A stretch of DNA of 64,000 nt, taken from positions 443,018,837 to 443,082,836 of the forward strand of contig NC_053392.1 of the NCBI RefSeq assembly GCF_905171765.1, written 5' to 3'. Numbering within the stretch: the first letter of the stretch is position 1; every line of letters starts with the position of its first letter. Below the pieces are notes generated by a model. That model was not told the DNA's origin and searched no databases. It worked only from the letters and a program-made list of their open reading frames with translations. Positions 22,300 through 32,317 of the stretch are shown here, piece by piece. Both the position numbers and the translations under genes were made by a program. Source of the stretch: Bufo bufo. Taxonomy: Eukaryota > Chordata > Amphibia > Anura > Bufonidae.

Positions 22300-22880
22300 A
22301 AGAGCAGTATTTGGGGAAGTAGGTATATCGCAGGCCTCAATCAGTATTTGGTGGAAGCCGGTATATCAAACCCCTTAATCAAAATTTTGTGGAAGCAGGT
22401 GTATTGCAGACCTCAATCAATATTTGGTGGAAGCAGATATATCAATCCCCTTAATCAGTATTTTGTGGAAGCAGGTGTATCGCAGGCCTCAATCAATGTT
22501 TGGTGGAAGCAGGTATATCAATCCCCTTAATCAGTATTTTGTGGAAGCAGGAATATAGAACCCCCTAATCAATATTTGGTGTAAGCAGGTATGTTGCACC
22601 ACTCAATCTGTATTTTGTGGAAGCAGGTATATCAAACCCTTTATTCAGCATTTTGTGGAAGCAGGCATATCACACCCCTCAATCAGTATTTTGTGGAAGC
22701 AGGTATATCAATCCCCTTAATCAGTATTTTGTGGAAGGAGGTGTATCGGACCCCTCAATCAGTATTTTGTGGAAGCAGGTATATCGCACCCCTCAATTAG
22801 TATTTTGTGGAAGCAGGTATATCACAGGCATCAATATTTGGTGGAAGCAGGTATATCACACCCCTCAGTCAGTTTCATTT
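22300..22880. repeat. Minisatellite in the 5' flank of hAT copy B (about 52-bp unit)
   Basis: About eleven tandem copies of TATTTTGTGGAAGCAGGTAT followed by ATC(A/G)CACCCCTCAATCAG or ATCAATCCCCTTAATCAG. Apparent reading frames here are products of the repeat and not genes. Confidence 0.85.
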
Positions 22881-22884
22881 GGGG

Positions 22885-23500
22885 CAACAGGTATATCACA
22901 ACAGTTGCAAATAGTTATTCCAATAGCGTTTGTCCCTCTATTTAGCTGCGGTATCGCAGCAGAACCGCAAATGCACTATAATATACTTTCTATGTTAGAA
23001 AGTATATTATAAGTGTATCACACCCCTCAGTGTATCACACCTATCAATAGCACACCTATATCAGTCCTTAAAAGGACTTTTATGGCCCTATTAGCTAGCG
23101 TTTGGGGTCCTCAACAGTCTGTCCCTGCTCCACAACGCAACTTCTCCCTACACTGGCAAAACTATTCTATGTTAGTAAGTATATTATAGGTATATCACAC
23201 CTCTCAATCAGTTTTTTTGGGGTAACAGGTATATTACACCAGTTGACATTAGTTATTCCAAAAGCGCTTGTCCCTCTATATAGCTGCGGTATCGCAGCAG
23301 AACCACACACAACTGCTGCACAATACAAATGCACTACCACTCAGTATATCACACCTTTTTATAGTACACCTAGAACAGTCCTTAAAATGACCTTTGTGGC
23401 CCTATTAGCTAGCGTTTGGTGTCCCTAAAAGTCTGTCCCTGCTCCACAAAGCAACCTCACCCTACACTGGCAAAACACAGAATGTAAAATGGCTGCCAAA
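22885..23500. repeat. Two direct repeats of about 300 bp upstream of hAT copy B
   Basis: Both copies share GTTATTCCAAAAGCGCTTGT-like sequence, TAGCTGCGGTATCGCAGCAG, GGCCCTATTAGCTAGCGTTT and CTACACTGGCAAAAC. They belong to the upstream region of copy B. Confidence 0.7.
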
Positions 23501-23712
23501 TCGGGTTCTGTGATAGTGTGGGGGTGTGTCCATGTGCTTAAACGTCTCAATTGACTGTCCTGTCCCACCTGATGGATGTGTCATGGGTCAAAGTTCAGAG
23601 CAATGCAAAAGAATATGGCGCCGGCGGGCATCGCCATATGTTTGCATGTTCGGCGAATCGTGAACGCGCAAAGTTTGCTGCGAAACGACCGCCGGGCAAA
23701 CCGCAAGGCCAT
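23500..23712. other. Possible outer end of the hAT A/B block
   Basis: The GC-rich stretch with GGCGCCGGCGGGC, GTTCGGCGAATCGTGAACG and CCGCCGGGCAAACCGCAAGG resembles, in style, the GAACCCGAAC-rich end at 2388. It stops near CACTAG at 23712, just before retroviral sequence. Reverse-complemented, it starts TAGTGATGGCC, against TAGGGTTGAGC at the other end, a weak inverted match of 7 of 11 bases. Confidence 0.35.
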
Positions 23713-23714
23713 CA

Positions 23715-24215
23715 CTAGTAAAGCCTCAAAACAGAAGCTGCAGTTTTGTAAAAACAAGGTTGTATTTCTAGGACACTGCCTCTCCCATGGAGCTCGCCAC
23801 CTAACCCCACAAAAAAAGGAGGCTGTTGAAAAGATATGTGCCCAAAGGAGCACAAAGCCTAAGGGTGTTTTTGGGGCTGGTGTCATACTGTCACCCCTGG
23901 AATAGACATGCTTCCATGTTAATGAAGCCTCTGTATGATTGTCTGTCATCTGACCCATTTCACTTGACAGAAGAGGCAGTGAATAATTTGAATACATTGA
24001 AGCTGTGCATAACCTCGGACCCAGCCCTGGGTACCCCAAAATAGAACGAGGAATTCCAGTTCTGTTCAGAAATCCAGGGTCACAGCACAGCTGTACTGAC
24101 TCACAATCATGGTGACCGCCAGTGGCATACTTTTCAGCCAGATTAGATCCTGTAGCCAGAGGCGCCCCCTCCTGTGTCAGGGCGGTAGCGGCAGTGCAGG
24201 CAATGATAGAAAGGT
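23715..24215 (+). pseudogene. Endogenous retrovirus pol remnant (end of reverse transcriptase and connection)
   Basis: Plus-strand frames 23715-23905 and 23826-24044 encode the end of a retroviral reverse transcriptase, with the FLG box and the YCHPW-like stretch of gamma/epsilon-type retroviruses. A short piece of the connection domain follows at about 24145-24215. They are separated by a frameshift near 23850 and a stop near 24040. Upstream gag, protease and most of the reverse transcriptase are missing. This is an old, non-functional genomic copy. Confidence 0.7.
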
Positions 24216-24314
24216 AGGAGTATATGAATTTGTCCTTCTGTGTGTGTTGATCTCTTCAGTGTGGCCGGAAGCCTTCCCAGTAGCAAAAGGCAAATGCAAA
24301 GAACACAGAAAAGA

Positions 24315-25014
24315 AGCTGGTCAATGAACTGCCGTGCAGGTATGGTGTCCCTGAAGTTATTGAATCAGACAGGGGTTCCCACTTCACAGGAGAAGTAATG
24401 AGGGAAGTGATGCAGGCTTTAGGGGTCACCAAAGCTTTCCATACAGCATACCATCCCCAAAGCAGTGGCCAAGTCGAGCGCCTAAATGGCACACTCAAAT
24501 TGAAAATTCCATGCAGGAAACTCAGCGACCTTGGCCAGAGTGTTTACCTTTGGCCTTACACTCAGTCAGGACCACTCCAAACAGAAAGACAGGATTATCC
24601 CCATTTGAGATTGTGTTTGGAAGCGCCCCTAGATTAGGATTGTATTTTCCACAACAGTTGCAAATGAACTACGATAGTCCAACAAGCTACATGCGCGCCC
24701 TCACAAAGAGACTTGAGTACACCCATAAAGAAGTGTTTGCTTCCCTTCCAGATCCAGAAGAAGGAACACACAGTCTGCAACCAGGAGACTGGGTGGTGAT
24801 AAAAAGACATGTGAGGAAAGGCCTGGATCCCAGATTTGACTGTCCTTTCCAAGTCCTATTGACTACTCATACAGCAGTAAAGGTTGATGGAAAGCCGAAC
24901 TGGATACAAGCTTCTCACTGCAAGAAAGTTCTGACACCCAAGGATGAGGATCCTCCTGTTGATGGCCACCCTAATCCTGGGAACAACGGCACTTTACCAA
25001 CAACTGAAGGATAA
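24315..25014 (+). pseudogene. Endogenous retrovirus integrase remnant
   Basis: Frame 24330-24510 carries the second Asp and the catalytic Glu of the DDE core with 35 residues between them. A frameshift near 24515 moves the reading into the frame that ends at 25014, which holds the C-terminal domain with a PGDWV box and a Pro-Phe-Gln-Val strand. The first Asp and the zinc-binding N-terminus are lost in a deletion between about 24215 and 24315. The domain order and boxes fit a class I (gamma/epsilon-like) retrovirus. Confidence 0.75.
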
Positions 25015-25162
25015 TTGGGACAATGCACTTATCCGACACCACCAGGTGTTTAGAGGACTCAATGACACTGACCGTAAAATTAAAGACTGTTGGATCAGTG
25101 CTCACAGTCCCGTGAATTCAAGAACTATGCCTTATCTGGCAATCCCTTTGACTTTTAAATAA
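24944..25162 (+). pseudogene. Endogenous retrovirus envelope, short 5' fragment
   Basis: A 72-codon frame overlapping the end of pol in another frame, as env does in gamma-type retroviruses. It starts with a hydrophobic signal-like segment and reaches a Cys-Trp-Ile motif position where the second Cys is Ser. It stops at 25162 and the rest of the gene is absent. Call based on position and this motif only. Confidence 0.45.
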
Positions 25163-25169
25163 CTTATTC

Positions 25170-26130
25170 ATATGTCTTGCTGGCAGTTTGTCTCAAAGAC
25201 GACCAGGTCCTGATGATCAAATGTAGAACTCACTGCAGTCCCTCTTCCCATAGCAGGGTGGGTGGAGGCTCCCTGATGGCAAGAAAAACACTATAGCAAG
25301 TAGTGCTGATTATAATAGTAGTTTATGCTGTGATTAAGCTTATGTTTATGAGCACCAACAGGTTCTGTACCAAAAGGAGAAACTACCAAGATTATTGAGA
25401 GGTCTTAGGAACTGCATCACTACCTGAGAGGGAATCTGACCTCCGGCTGGCAGTTAGACCTATCCCACCTGAAGTACATCTGGGTTAAGATGTCAGTTCC
25501 AAGATATCTCAAAATGGCGGAATTATGAGGGATGAGAATCCATTTTGTATAAAACATGTTCTCCATCTTGTGCATATGTGGAAAAATTAATGAGCCAGCT
25601 GGAAGGATGTGGGGAGTTTGTGTATATAGATCAGAAGTTCCCAGCTGCAAGGTCAAGATAGCAGCTCCCTCATTTCCTTATTAGAGTTTGACATACAAAG
25701 GAGTTATGTTCCTTCTGAGTTTCAGGGTGTACTGCTGGAGAATGCTAATTTTGAGATAAGAGGTTGAAGAGACTTTAATTATTAGAATTCTGTTAGTATG
25801 GTGCAAAAGTATTGCCTTTTATGAATAATGAATCAAAATCACTAGTTTCGCTTTCCACCCCTTTGGTGGTGTGCTAGATTTGTCTGTGATTATCTGTAGT
25901 GTTATAAAGATGTATACACTTGTATGGCAGGCATGCTCAACCTGGGGACCTCCAGCTGTTGTAAAACTGCAACTCCCAGGATGCCTGAGCATTGTGGGAG
26001 TTGTAGTTTTACCATAACTGGAGGGCCGCAGGTTGAGCATGCCTGTTGTATGGAATAAATTAGAGAGAATCTGATTCAGCAGTGTGTCGTCAGCTCTGAG
26101 CACTCATAATGAAAAACATCAATTGGGACC
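25170..26130 (+). mobile_element. Probable retroviral LTR region with a nested MITE
   Basis: Non-coding sequence following the env fragment. It has a poly(A) signal-like AATAAA at 26054-26059. The stretch GTTAGTATGGTGCAAAAGTA to CACCCCTTTGGTGGTGTG (about 25793-25875) recurs in diverged form at 63372-63440, so both are probably LTRs of related proviruses. After about 26120 a TGGGACCCCGAC sequence resembles a tRNA primer site. The left boundary of the LTR is not determined. Confidence 0.45.
25928..26045. mobile_element. hAT-type MITE, second copy of the CAGGCATGCTC family
   Basis: 118-bp palindromic element with the same ends and the ACAACTCCCA core as the copy at 5388. Perfect 8-bp duplication TTGTATGG at 25920-25927 and 26046-26053. 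Confidence 0.88.
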
Positions 26131-26394
26131 CCGACAATTATAGAAGTTTTTTTTTACCCCAACAAAACCAGCAATGGTATTAATGTCACATATATGTGAA
26201 TATTCTATTTTTTTTTTTGTTTGTTTTTTTTACAAAAAAGTGGATGTTTTCAGAAGATTTTTTTTAAGTCACTTAATGTATTCTACTTTCTGTCCTTGCT
26301 CTTTAAAGTACCCCTTTGTTTGGGCTCAAACAGCCTTGTGCTTGACTTTCGTACTCAGGCATCAATCTAAACAAAACTCAAATGCAAAAACACA
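26131..26394. other. Short intergenic stretch
   Basis: AT-rich, T-tract-containing sequence between the retroviral LTR and the end of the tbp 3' UTR. No gene seen. Confidence 0.5.
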
Positions 26395-26952
26395 TTCAGA
26401 GAACAATAAAAATTTTTTATTTTGTCCAACTAAACACTGAAATTCAGGAATGTTTCTGGCACAAAAAGGTATTCAATCATAAAAATGGCTTTGGAGAAAT
26501 TTACATACAATGGCTTAAAATTTAAGAGTATTTAAAAAGGGAGACGCTGAACAATGAAATACAGCAGACTAACACTACTGAGAATGACCCATATGGGAAG
26601 AATAATACAGGGCACAGGTAGCATATTTACAGATGCTGAACTCCTTCCTAGAGATGCAAAGTAACAAAATAAAAATACTTAGTCTGTAAATTACACATTA
26701 AGAACTGAGTAAAATGCAGTATCAGATTTTTTTAATAAAAACATTAAAACAAACCTGTCACATAAAACCTCCATTTCCCTGACCATTTGGCAATAAAATA
26801 AAATGTGAAAGAGTGACAGGAACATACTGAAGTCAGTGGAACACCATATGTAACTAGAGTCCATCTCTTCATATAACGGTACGCCAAACCAGGTAGAAAA
26901 GGCGTCTACTTTGCAAAACATATACAAAAAGTTAAAATTGCAAAAGCAGCTG
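26395..26952 (-). other. tbp: tbp 3' untranslated region
   Basis: AT-rich sequence following the tbp stop codon on the minus strand, without recognisable repeats. It ends shortly after a canonical AATAAA (minus strand, 26416-26421). The true cleavage site is not visible, so the end is approximate. Confidence 0.65.
26416..26421 (-). terminator. tbp: Poly(A) signal AATAAA for tbp
   Basis: AATAAA on the minus strand about 530 bp after the stop codon. It is the most convincing signal in this stretch. Confidence 0.6.
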
Positions 26953-27032
26953 TTATGTCGTTTTTCTAAAGCCTTTAAGAATAGGATATATGTTTTCAAA
27001 AGCTTCATAGATCTCTCCTCGAACTTTAGCAC
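26953..27032 (-). CDS. tbp: TATA-binding protein, last coding exon
   Basis: The exon begins after a polypyrimidine tract ending CCTTAG (minus strand, 27033) and reads [20 protein letters not shown] then FRKTT and a TAA stop at 26955-26953. These are the C-terminal residues of TBP, closing the second saddle repeat and its last helix. The first 2 nt complete a Gly codon begun in the exon at 43009. The residue after KVR is Gly; I recall Ala there in human TBP. The ending FRKTT and the KVR favour TBP over the germline paralogue TBPL2. Confidence 0.95.
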
Positions 27033-27224
27033 CTAAGGAAAAAAAGAAGACTGCAATGAATCTCACATGTTTTAAGGGCTGACCAAGAGTTTAACACACA
27101 AAGCATTACTCCACACAATACCTCTGAAAAACATTTAGATTTGTTTTTTCATGCACAGCTACAAATCAGGAGCTTAAAAGGAGAGCTCAAATCACTAGAT
27201 CAGGCCCCAAAATATACTGAAAAA
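27033..27224 (-). other. tbp intron, proximal part
   Basis: Unique-looking intronic sequence next to the last exon. Nothing else seen. Confidence 0.5.
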
Positions 27225-27370
27225 AAGTGTCCTAAATGGGTTTTCTGGAGCATAGCTATTGATGACATATTCATTGATGACATATCCTCAGGCTAGGTCA
27301 TCAACATCAGACCAGTGGTGTTCTGACACCCAGCACGCTCACCTATCAGCTGTTTTGGAAGAACGACAGC
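27225..27370. mobile_element. Fragment of a TTAA-type MITE (GATAGGTCATCAA family)
   Basis: GGGTTTTCTGGAGC, then two copies of ATTGATGACATAT, TCCTCAGGCTAGGTCATCAA and CACCTATCAGCTGTTTT. Mirror-image fragments of similar sequence occur at about 45625-45697 and 46318-46415. Diverged and truncated on the right. Confidence 0.5.
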
Positions 27371-27607
27371 AATTTCAAATTTTTTGCAGGATTTTATTTT
27401 GTGGTATAAAGTGTTCGATGCCCTGACCCAGAAAATGTCTGGATCTTGGTGTTAAAAATATGGCCTAATTTGGAGCAGAGGGGTGATTAGATGGGAAAGC
27501 GCTCATCTTCTCACTCCTGGATAAATTTTTTTTTAATAATGCCTCCATAACAGAGAGAAACTATGCTTTCTGTTGAAGGAGGATTGCGGGATAGGCAGCA
27601 CGTTGGT

Positions 27608-28126
27608 GTACTTTCACACTAGCGTTTTTCTTTTCCGGTATCGAGTTCCATCACAGGAGCTCAATACCGGGAAAAAAACTGATCAGTTTTATCCTAATGC
27701 ATTCTGAATGGAGAGCATTCCGTTCAGGATGCATCAGTTCAGTCCCGCTTACGTTTTTTGGCCGGATAAAATACCGCAGCATGCTGCAGTTTACTCTCCG
27801 GCCAAAAATACTGAACATTTGCTGGAATGCCTGATCCGGCATTCATTTCCATTGAAATGTATTAATGCCGGATCCGGTACTAAGTGTTCCGGAAAACCGG
27901 ATCCGGTTTCCCGATCTGCGCATGTGCAGACCTTTAAAAATGTGAAAAAAATAAATACTGGATACATTTTTCTGGATGACAACCGGAAAGACGGATCCGG
28001 TATTGCAATGCATCCTGTATTAAAATGCATTCATCAGACGGATCAGTCTCAAAAAATGCATCCATTGACGTCCGGATTGCCGGAACTGCCTGCCAGAATC
28101 TTCTGCCACAAGTGTGAAAGAACCCT
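27608..28126. mobile_element. MITE with CTTTCACACTAGCG ends, CCGGATCCGG-rich
   Basis: The ends TACTTTCACACTAGCG and CACAAGTGTGAAAG are the ends of the GGATCC-rich MITE family listed at 29238, without the first bases. The interior is full of GGATCCGG and CCGGATC palindromes and inverted copies of GATGCATTTT. No clear target duplication. Confidence 0.65.
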
Positions 28127-28513
28127 TACCCTCCCCCTGAGGTCATGAGCGAGGAAGTTTGCAAGTATGTTTTTTTCTCTCCTATACTGCAGGCTGTCAG
28201 CTGTCCCACTCTCCTTCTCCTGGCTGGCATCACAGACAGATAAAGGGGAGAGGGCTGAATTAAACCTTCATGTCTTGGGCTGTGTAGCTGGTCTTGTTTA
28301 AAAGCTGACAATCTAAGCTTTAAAATAAGATCAGGATCACAGTATTCTTATCTACCTGCTTTTCTTACAGCTGCCATCACTCCCAACCTGATTTTTAACA
28401 CTTTCCAGACATGTAACGTAATAATACATCACATGTTGAGTCTTTACAGATGATGCCCGCTCTGGAATGGGCGCCGTAGCAGATAGCAAAATGCAGATTG
28501 CAGACATTTAACC
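28127..28513. other. tbp intron stretch
   Basis: No coding sequence or recognisable repeat family seen. Confidence 0.4.
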
Positions 28514-29093
28514 AGGGCTGTGGAGTTTGAGTCAGAGGCAGAGGCAATTTTGGGTACCTGGAGTCGGAGTCGGCAAAAATGAACCGACTCAGACTAAATT
28601 TAAAATTGGAATAAAAAAAAGCAAGTTTATATGTCCCAATTCACAAAAAGTTATAATTACTTCTCTACTGTAAGAATAAAGGCCAATGCATGCAGTGCGT
28701 CACGTTACCGCAAAACGAACACGTTAAGTGACCGTGAAGAAGCATGCTTTTCATATGCTTCAATATATGGCACGCAACACACAGTTAATGGAACGCAATG
28801 CCCATGGTTAACCTAGCCTCTCAATGATGACTGATTAAGTAAATATGTTTTTTAAAGTTCTAAAAGAAGTTAAAAAGTATGATCGCTCATCAAAACTTAC
28901 TGTAGAAAAAGCAATCTTTGTTTATCCAGAGATCATTAGTGATGTGGCCAGAATTTCTACTGCAATGCCACCCACCCAAGTCAGTGTTGAAAGATTATTT
29001 TCAGCTCTAAAAATAATAAAGTCTGATTTAAGAGCCTCTATGAAAGAGGATCTGGCAGAGGCAATTATCTTCCTTAGAACTCTACATTGAATT
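28514..29093 (+). pseudogene. hAT-family remnant with dimerisation domain
   Basis: Starts with GAGTCGGAGTCGGC-type repeats (28560-28575) that resemble the ends of a common hAT family. It ends with the frame 28845-29090, whose last 50 residues (TQVSVERLFSALKIIKSDLR, then EAIIFLRTL) are a hAT C-terminal dimerisation domain of a family different from copies A-C. The core of the transposase is deleted. Confidence 0.65.
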
Positions 29094-29094
29094 G

Positions 29095-30005
29095 ATTTAA
29101 TCTTTCGCATCTTTGGGTTGACGGCTTCTCCTTTTTTACGCCACATGAAGGAAACATCATTGTGACCACACAATTCAATTTTTGTTTCATTTGACCATAA
29201 CACAGAAGACCAGAAGTCTTCTTCTTTGTCCAGATAAGGCTACTTTCACACTTGCGTTCGGAGCGGATCCGTCTGGTGTCTGCACAGACGGATCCGCTCC
29301 TATAATGCAAACGATGGTATCCGTTCAGAACGTGTGAAAGTTAGTCAGACGGATCCGTCCAGACTTTGCATTGAAAGTAAATGGGGGACGGATCCGTTTG
29401 AAAATTGCACCATATTGTGTCAACTTCAAACGGATCCGTCCCCATTGACTTACATTGTAAGTCTGGACGGATCCGTTTGGCTCCGCACGGCCAGGCGGAC
29501 ACCCGAACGCTGCAAGCTGCGTTCAGGTGTCCGCCTGCTGAGCGAAACGGAGGCCAAACGGAGCCAGACAGGCATTCTGAGTGGATCCGCATCCACTCAG
29601 AATGCATTGGGGCTGGACGGATGCGTTCGGGGACGCTTGTGAGAGCCTTCAAACGGAGCTCACAAGCGGAACCCCGAACGCAAGTGTGAAAGTAGCCTAA
29701 GCTTTTTCAAAGGCCAAGTGAGCTTTTGTGTGCCTTATCCAGAGAAGTGGCGTCCTCCTTGGTCTGCATCCGTGGAACCCAGCAGTGTGCAGTGTCCGTT
29801 GTATTGTCTGCCTTGAGACATTACTACCAGCAGAGCCCAGATTCACCAGGATGGCCTTGGTGATGATCCTTTAATTCTTTTTCACCTCTCTAACTATCCT
29901 CCTGGCCAGGCACAGGTGTCACTTTTGGCTTCCGACCATGTCCTCTGAGATTTTCCACAGTGCGAAACATCTTGTATTTTTTAATAATACTTTGCACTGT
30001 AGCAT
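29095..30005 (-). pseudogene. Tc1 transposase remnant, split by a MITE
   Basis: On the minus strand, 29203-29095 gives WSNETKIELCGHN and FMWRKKGEA, the region of the first catalytic Asp of Tc1 transposases (here Asn). After the MITE the sequence from 29700 to 30005 continues upstream Tc1-like protein in several frames. No terminal repeats remain. Confidence 0.6.
29238..29697. mobile_element. Harbinger-type MITE, GGCTACTTTCACAC ends, GGATCC-rich
   Basis: 460 bp between TAA duplications (29235-29237, 29698-29700), with ends GGCTACTTTCACACTTGCG and CGCAAGTGTGAAAGTAGCC. The interior has many ACGGATCCGT palindromes. It interrupts the Tc1 remnant, so it is younger. Same family as 37853, 44336 and 44914. 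Confidence 0.88.
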
Positions 30006-30019
30006 ACGCGTCCCATTAC

Positions 30020-31799
30020 CATTTTATCGAAAAAAGGCGTCTAATGCCCCTGGTTTTTCCCTGGGATTTAGAGAGCAAAAAGCATCCTATTTTTGCATTT
30101 GCCTGATATGCAAACAGGTGTATCTGTGGTGAGCCCCATTTTTTGCAAATCTGTTGGAAGATTTCTTGATTTAAAGACGATTCCCCTGTGTCCAGTGTTC
30201 TTTTGCTCAGATAATCTGCTTCTACATATTCCAAACCCTTGAGATGGACTGCTGTAATTGAGAGAACATTCTTTCCTGCCCAAGATTTTTTTTTCCTGCT
30301 AGTAGTATTAAACTTGGTGACCTTGTGCCTCCTTGATGTTTTAGATATGCGACAGTCGTGGTATTGTCTGAGAATATCTTTAAATGTTTCTCGTAACATG
30401 ACTTGACATACCTTTAGGGTCTCCCAGACAGCTTGTAACTCTGTAGTTTGATGATCTTTTCCCTACTTCTTCTGACCACCTTCCCTGCCAGTTTGTGGAG
30501 GCTACTTTTGCACCCCACACGTAGCCGCTTGCATCGGTCATGATCTGTATCTGTGGCGTTGTCCACCAGGTTACACCTTTTAGTAGGATTTGCCCTTTCC
30601 TTCCACCAGTTCAGATCTAACTTTATGTGGTAAGGGATTCCGATCCTTTTGTCTAGAGATGTTTTTTGTTCCATTTTCTCAGGATCCAGGATTGTGTTAC
30701 TCTGGTGTGGGCCTGACACCATGCTACTGCTGGAATGCAAGATGTCAGTGCCACGATGCCCATAGCTTTTCTGATAGAGCACTCTTTTTGAGCTTGGAAG
30801 TTTTTTATTCTCTCCGTGAAAGATTCAATTTTTTCCTGTGGGAGGGATGCCGACTGGGTTTTTGAGTCTAACATTACCCCTAAGAACTTCCTTTTTGATG
30901 ATGGTACTAGGCAGGATTTTTTTTTTATAGGTTTGTTATCCAGCCTAGCTCTGAAAGTTTCTGTAACACAAATTCGGTTTGTCTGGATGTTTCTGGTTTT
31001 GAATTCCTGACTATAAGGAAGTCGTCTAAATAGGGAAAAATTAGCAGCCTATTAGCAGCTATCATCTCTACTACCAGTTTTGTGAACACCCTTGGGGCTG
31101 GCGAAATCCCGAATGGGAGAGTGACAAACTGAAAATGATTGATTATGCCCTTCCTGTCTTAGTGCAAATCTCAGATATTTTTGTGAATTTGCGTGTATGG
31201 GGACATTGTAGTAGGCATCTTTTAGGTCGATGGATGTCAGATATGCTCCTTCCTTGATTAGTGGAATGATAGATGATATTGACTACATCTTGAATCTTCT
31301 GCAAGTTATTGACTTTGTTTAGCCCTTTTAGATTTATAATAGTACGGGAAGAACCGTTTGGTTTTTGGACTAGGAATAATCGTGAGTAAAAGCCCTTTCC
31401 CATTTCTAATTTGGGTACTTCTATCACTACTCCTAATTATTTTAGCTCTACAACTCCTTGCCAAACTTTTGATAGCACCTTTTGATTGTGAGTTATTTGG
31501 TATATTTTTGGAGGTTTTGAGGAAAATTCTATCTTGTAACCATCTCTGATTATATCTAAGACATAGGGATTTGGGGTGACTGATTCCCACTGGGTCGGAA
31601 ATTTCCTCAACCTTCCTCCAACTTTGGCGTCATTGTTTGTCATTTTGTTTGTTATGGGGATTGAGGAGAAACCCTCTGCCCCCATTTGGTAACTCCAACG
31701 TCCCGTTTTGCCCTTACATCTGTAAGGCTTAGGCTGTGAACTAAAGGGACGAAAGGACTTCCTTTTATTCTCCTCAGGAAAACCCTTTTTCTTATCAGC
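30020..31799 (-). pseudogene. Older DIRS-like element, reverse transcriptase/RNase H half
   Basis: Minus-strand frames in order: 31817-31437 (VGGRLRKF, DGYKIEFSSKPP) matches the start of the DIRS pol protein encoded at 35448; 31427-31143 has FYSRLFLVQKPNGSSR and INLKGLNK, reverse transcriptase motif 1-2; 30399-30016 has GLEYVEADYLSKR, the RNase H end, and the C-terminal domain. Stops and frameshifts throughout. It is clearly a different, more AT-rich and decayed DIRS family than the two young copies. Its gag half is at 41400-42210. Confidence 0.75.
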
Positions 31800-31876
31800 T
31801 GCCCCTACATAAGACAATCACCCCAAAAAAAAATAAAAAAAATTAGCTCTCAGAACATGGAGACACTAAAAAAAAA
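31800..31876. repeat. Start of a tandem DNA repeat split by DIRS copy 1
   Basis: GCCCCTACATAAGACAATCACC to CTCTCAGAACATGGAGACAC is the first part of the about 330-bp unit that continues at 37740, on the other side of the DIRS insertion. Confidence 0.7.
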
Positions 31877-32043
31877 AAGGAGACTTTTGTATTACTTACC
31901 AGTAAAGTCTCTTTCTCGCTCTTCCTTGGGGGACACAGGAAACCATGGGTATAGCTCTGCTCCCTAGGAGGCGTGACACTAAGTGAAAGCTGTAAGCCCC
32001 TCCTCCATCAGCTATACCCTTCAGCCTGGAGAAGAGACTGCCA
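31877..32043. repeat. DIRS copy 1 left terminal repeat
   Basis: Begins AAGGAGACTTTTGTATTACT. From CTTGGGGGACACAGGAAACC on (31926), it is the inverted complement of the right end for about 120 bp. Confidence 0.85.
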
Positions 32044-32154
32044 GTTGCGTGTCCAAGTAGTGAAAGATAACCACCAACCGGAAAAAGAACCGTCAAGCCC
32101 CAACGGGGGCAACCAAGCCGGAACCACAACTGTAAACCCAAATGAAGGGCGGGT

Positions 32155-32262
32155 GCTGTGTCCCCCAAGGAAGAGCGAGAAAGAGACTTTACTGGTAAGT
32201 AATACAAAAGTCTCCTTTTCTCGCCCATATTCCTTGGGGGACACAGGAAACCATGGGACGTT
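32155..32262. repeat. DIRS copy 1 internal complementary region
   Basis: Reads as the complement of the left end (GTCCCCCAAGGAAGAGCGAG to AAAAGTCTCCTTTT) joined directly to the complement of the right end (TCTCGCCCATATTCCTTGGG). This is the template used to complete and circularise DIRS DNA. Confidence 0.88.
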
Positions 32263-32317
32263 CCAGAGCAGTCCCAGAAGGGAGGGACCAGAACAAACTA
32301 GACCAACACCGGAGGCA

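Noticed and set aside
22123..23012. Open frames over the copy B minisatellite with repeated WKQVY and CGSRY peptides
   Set aside because: They are translations of the 52-bp repeat and continue in all frames. No start context or homology.
26691..27032. A 113-residue minus-strand frame starting [15 protein letters not shown]
   Set aside because: It is the wrong frame of the last tbp exon plus 3' UTR; the exon frame reads [11 protein letters not shown] to FRKTT and stop.
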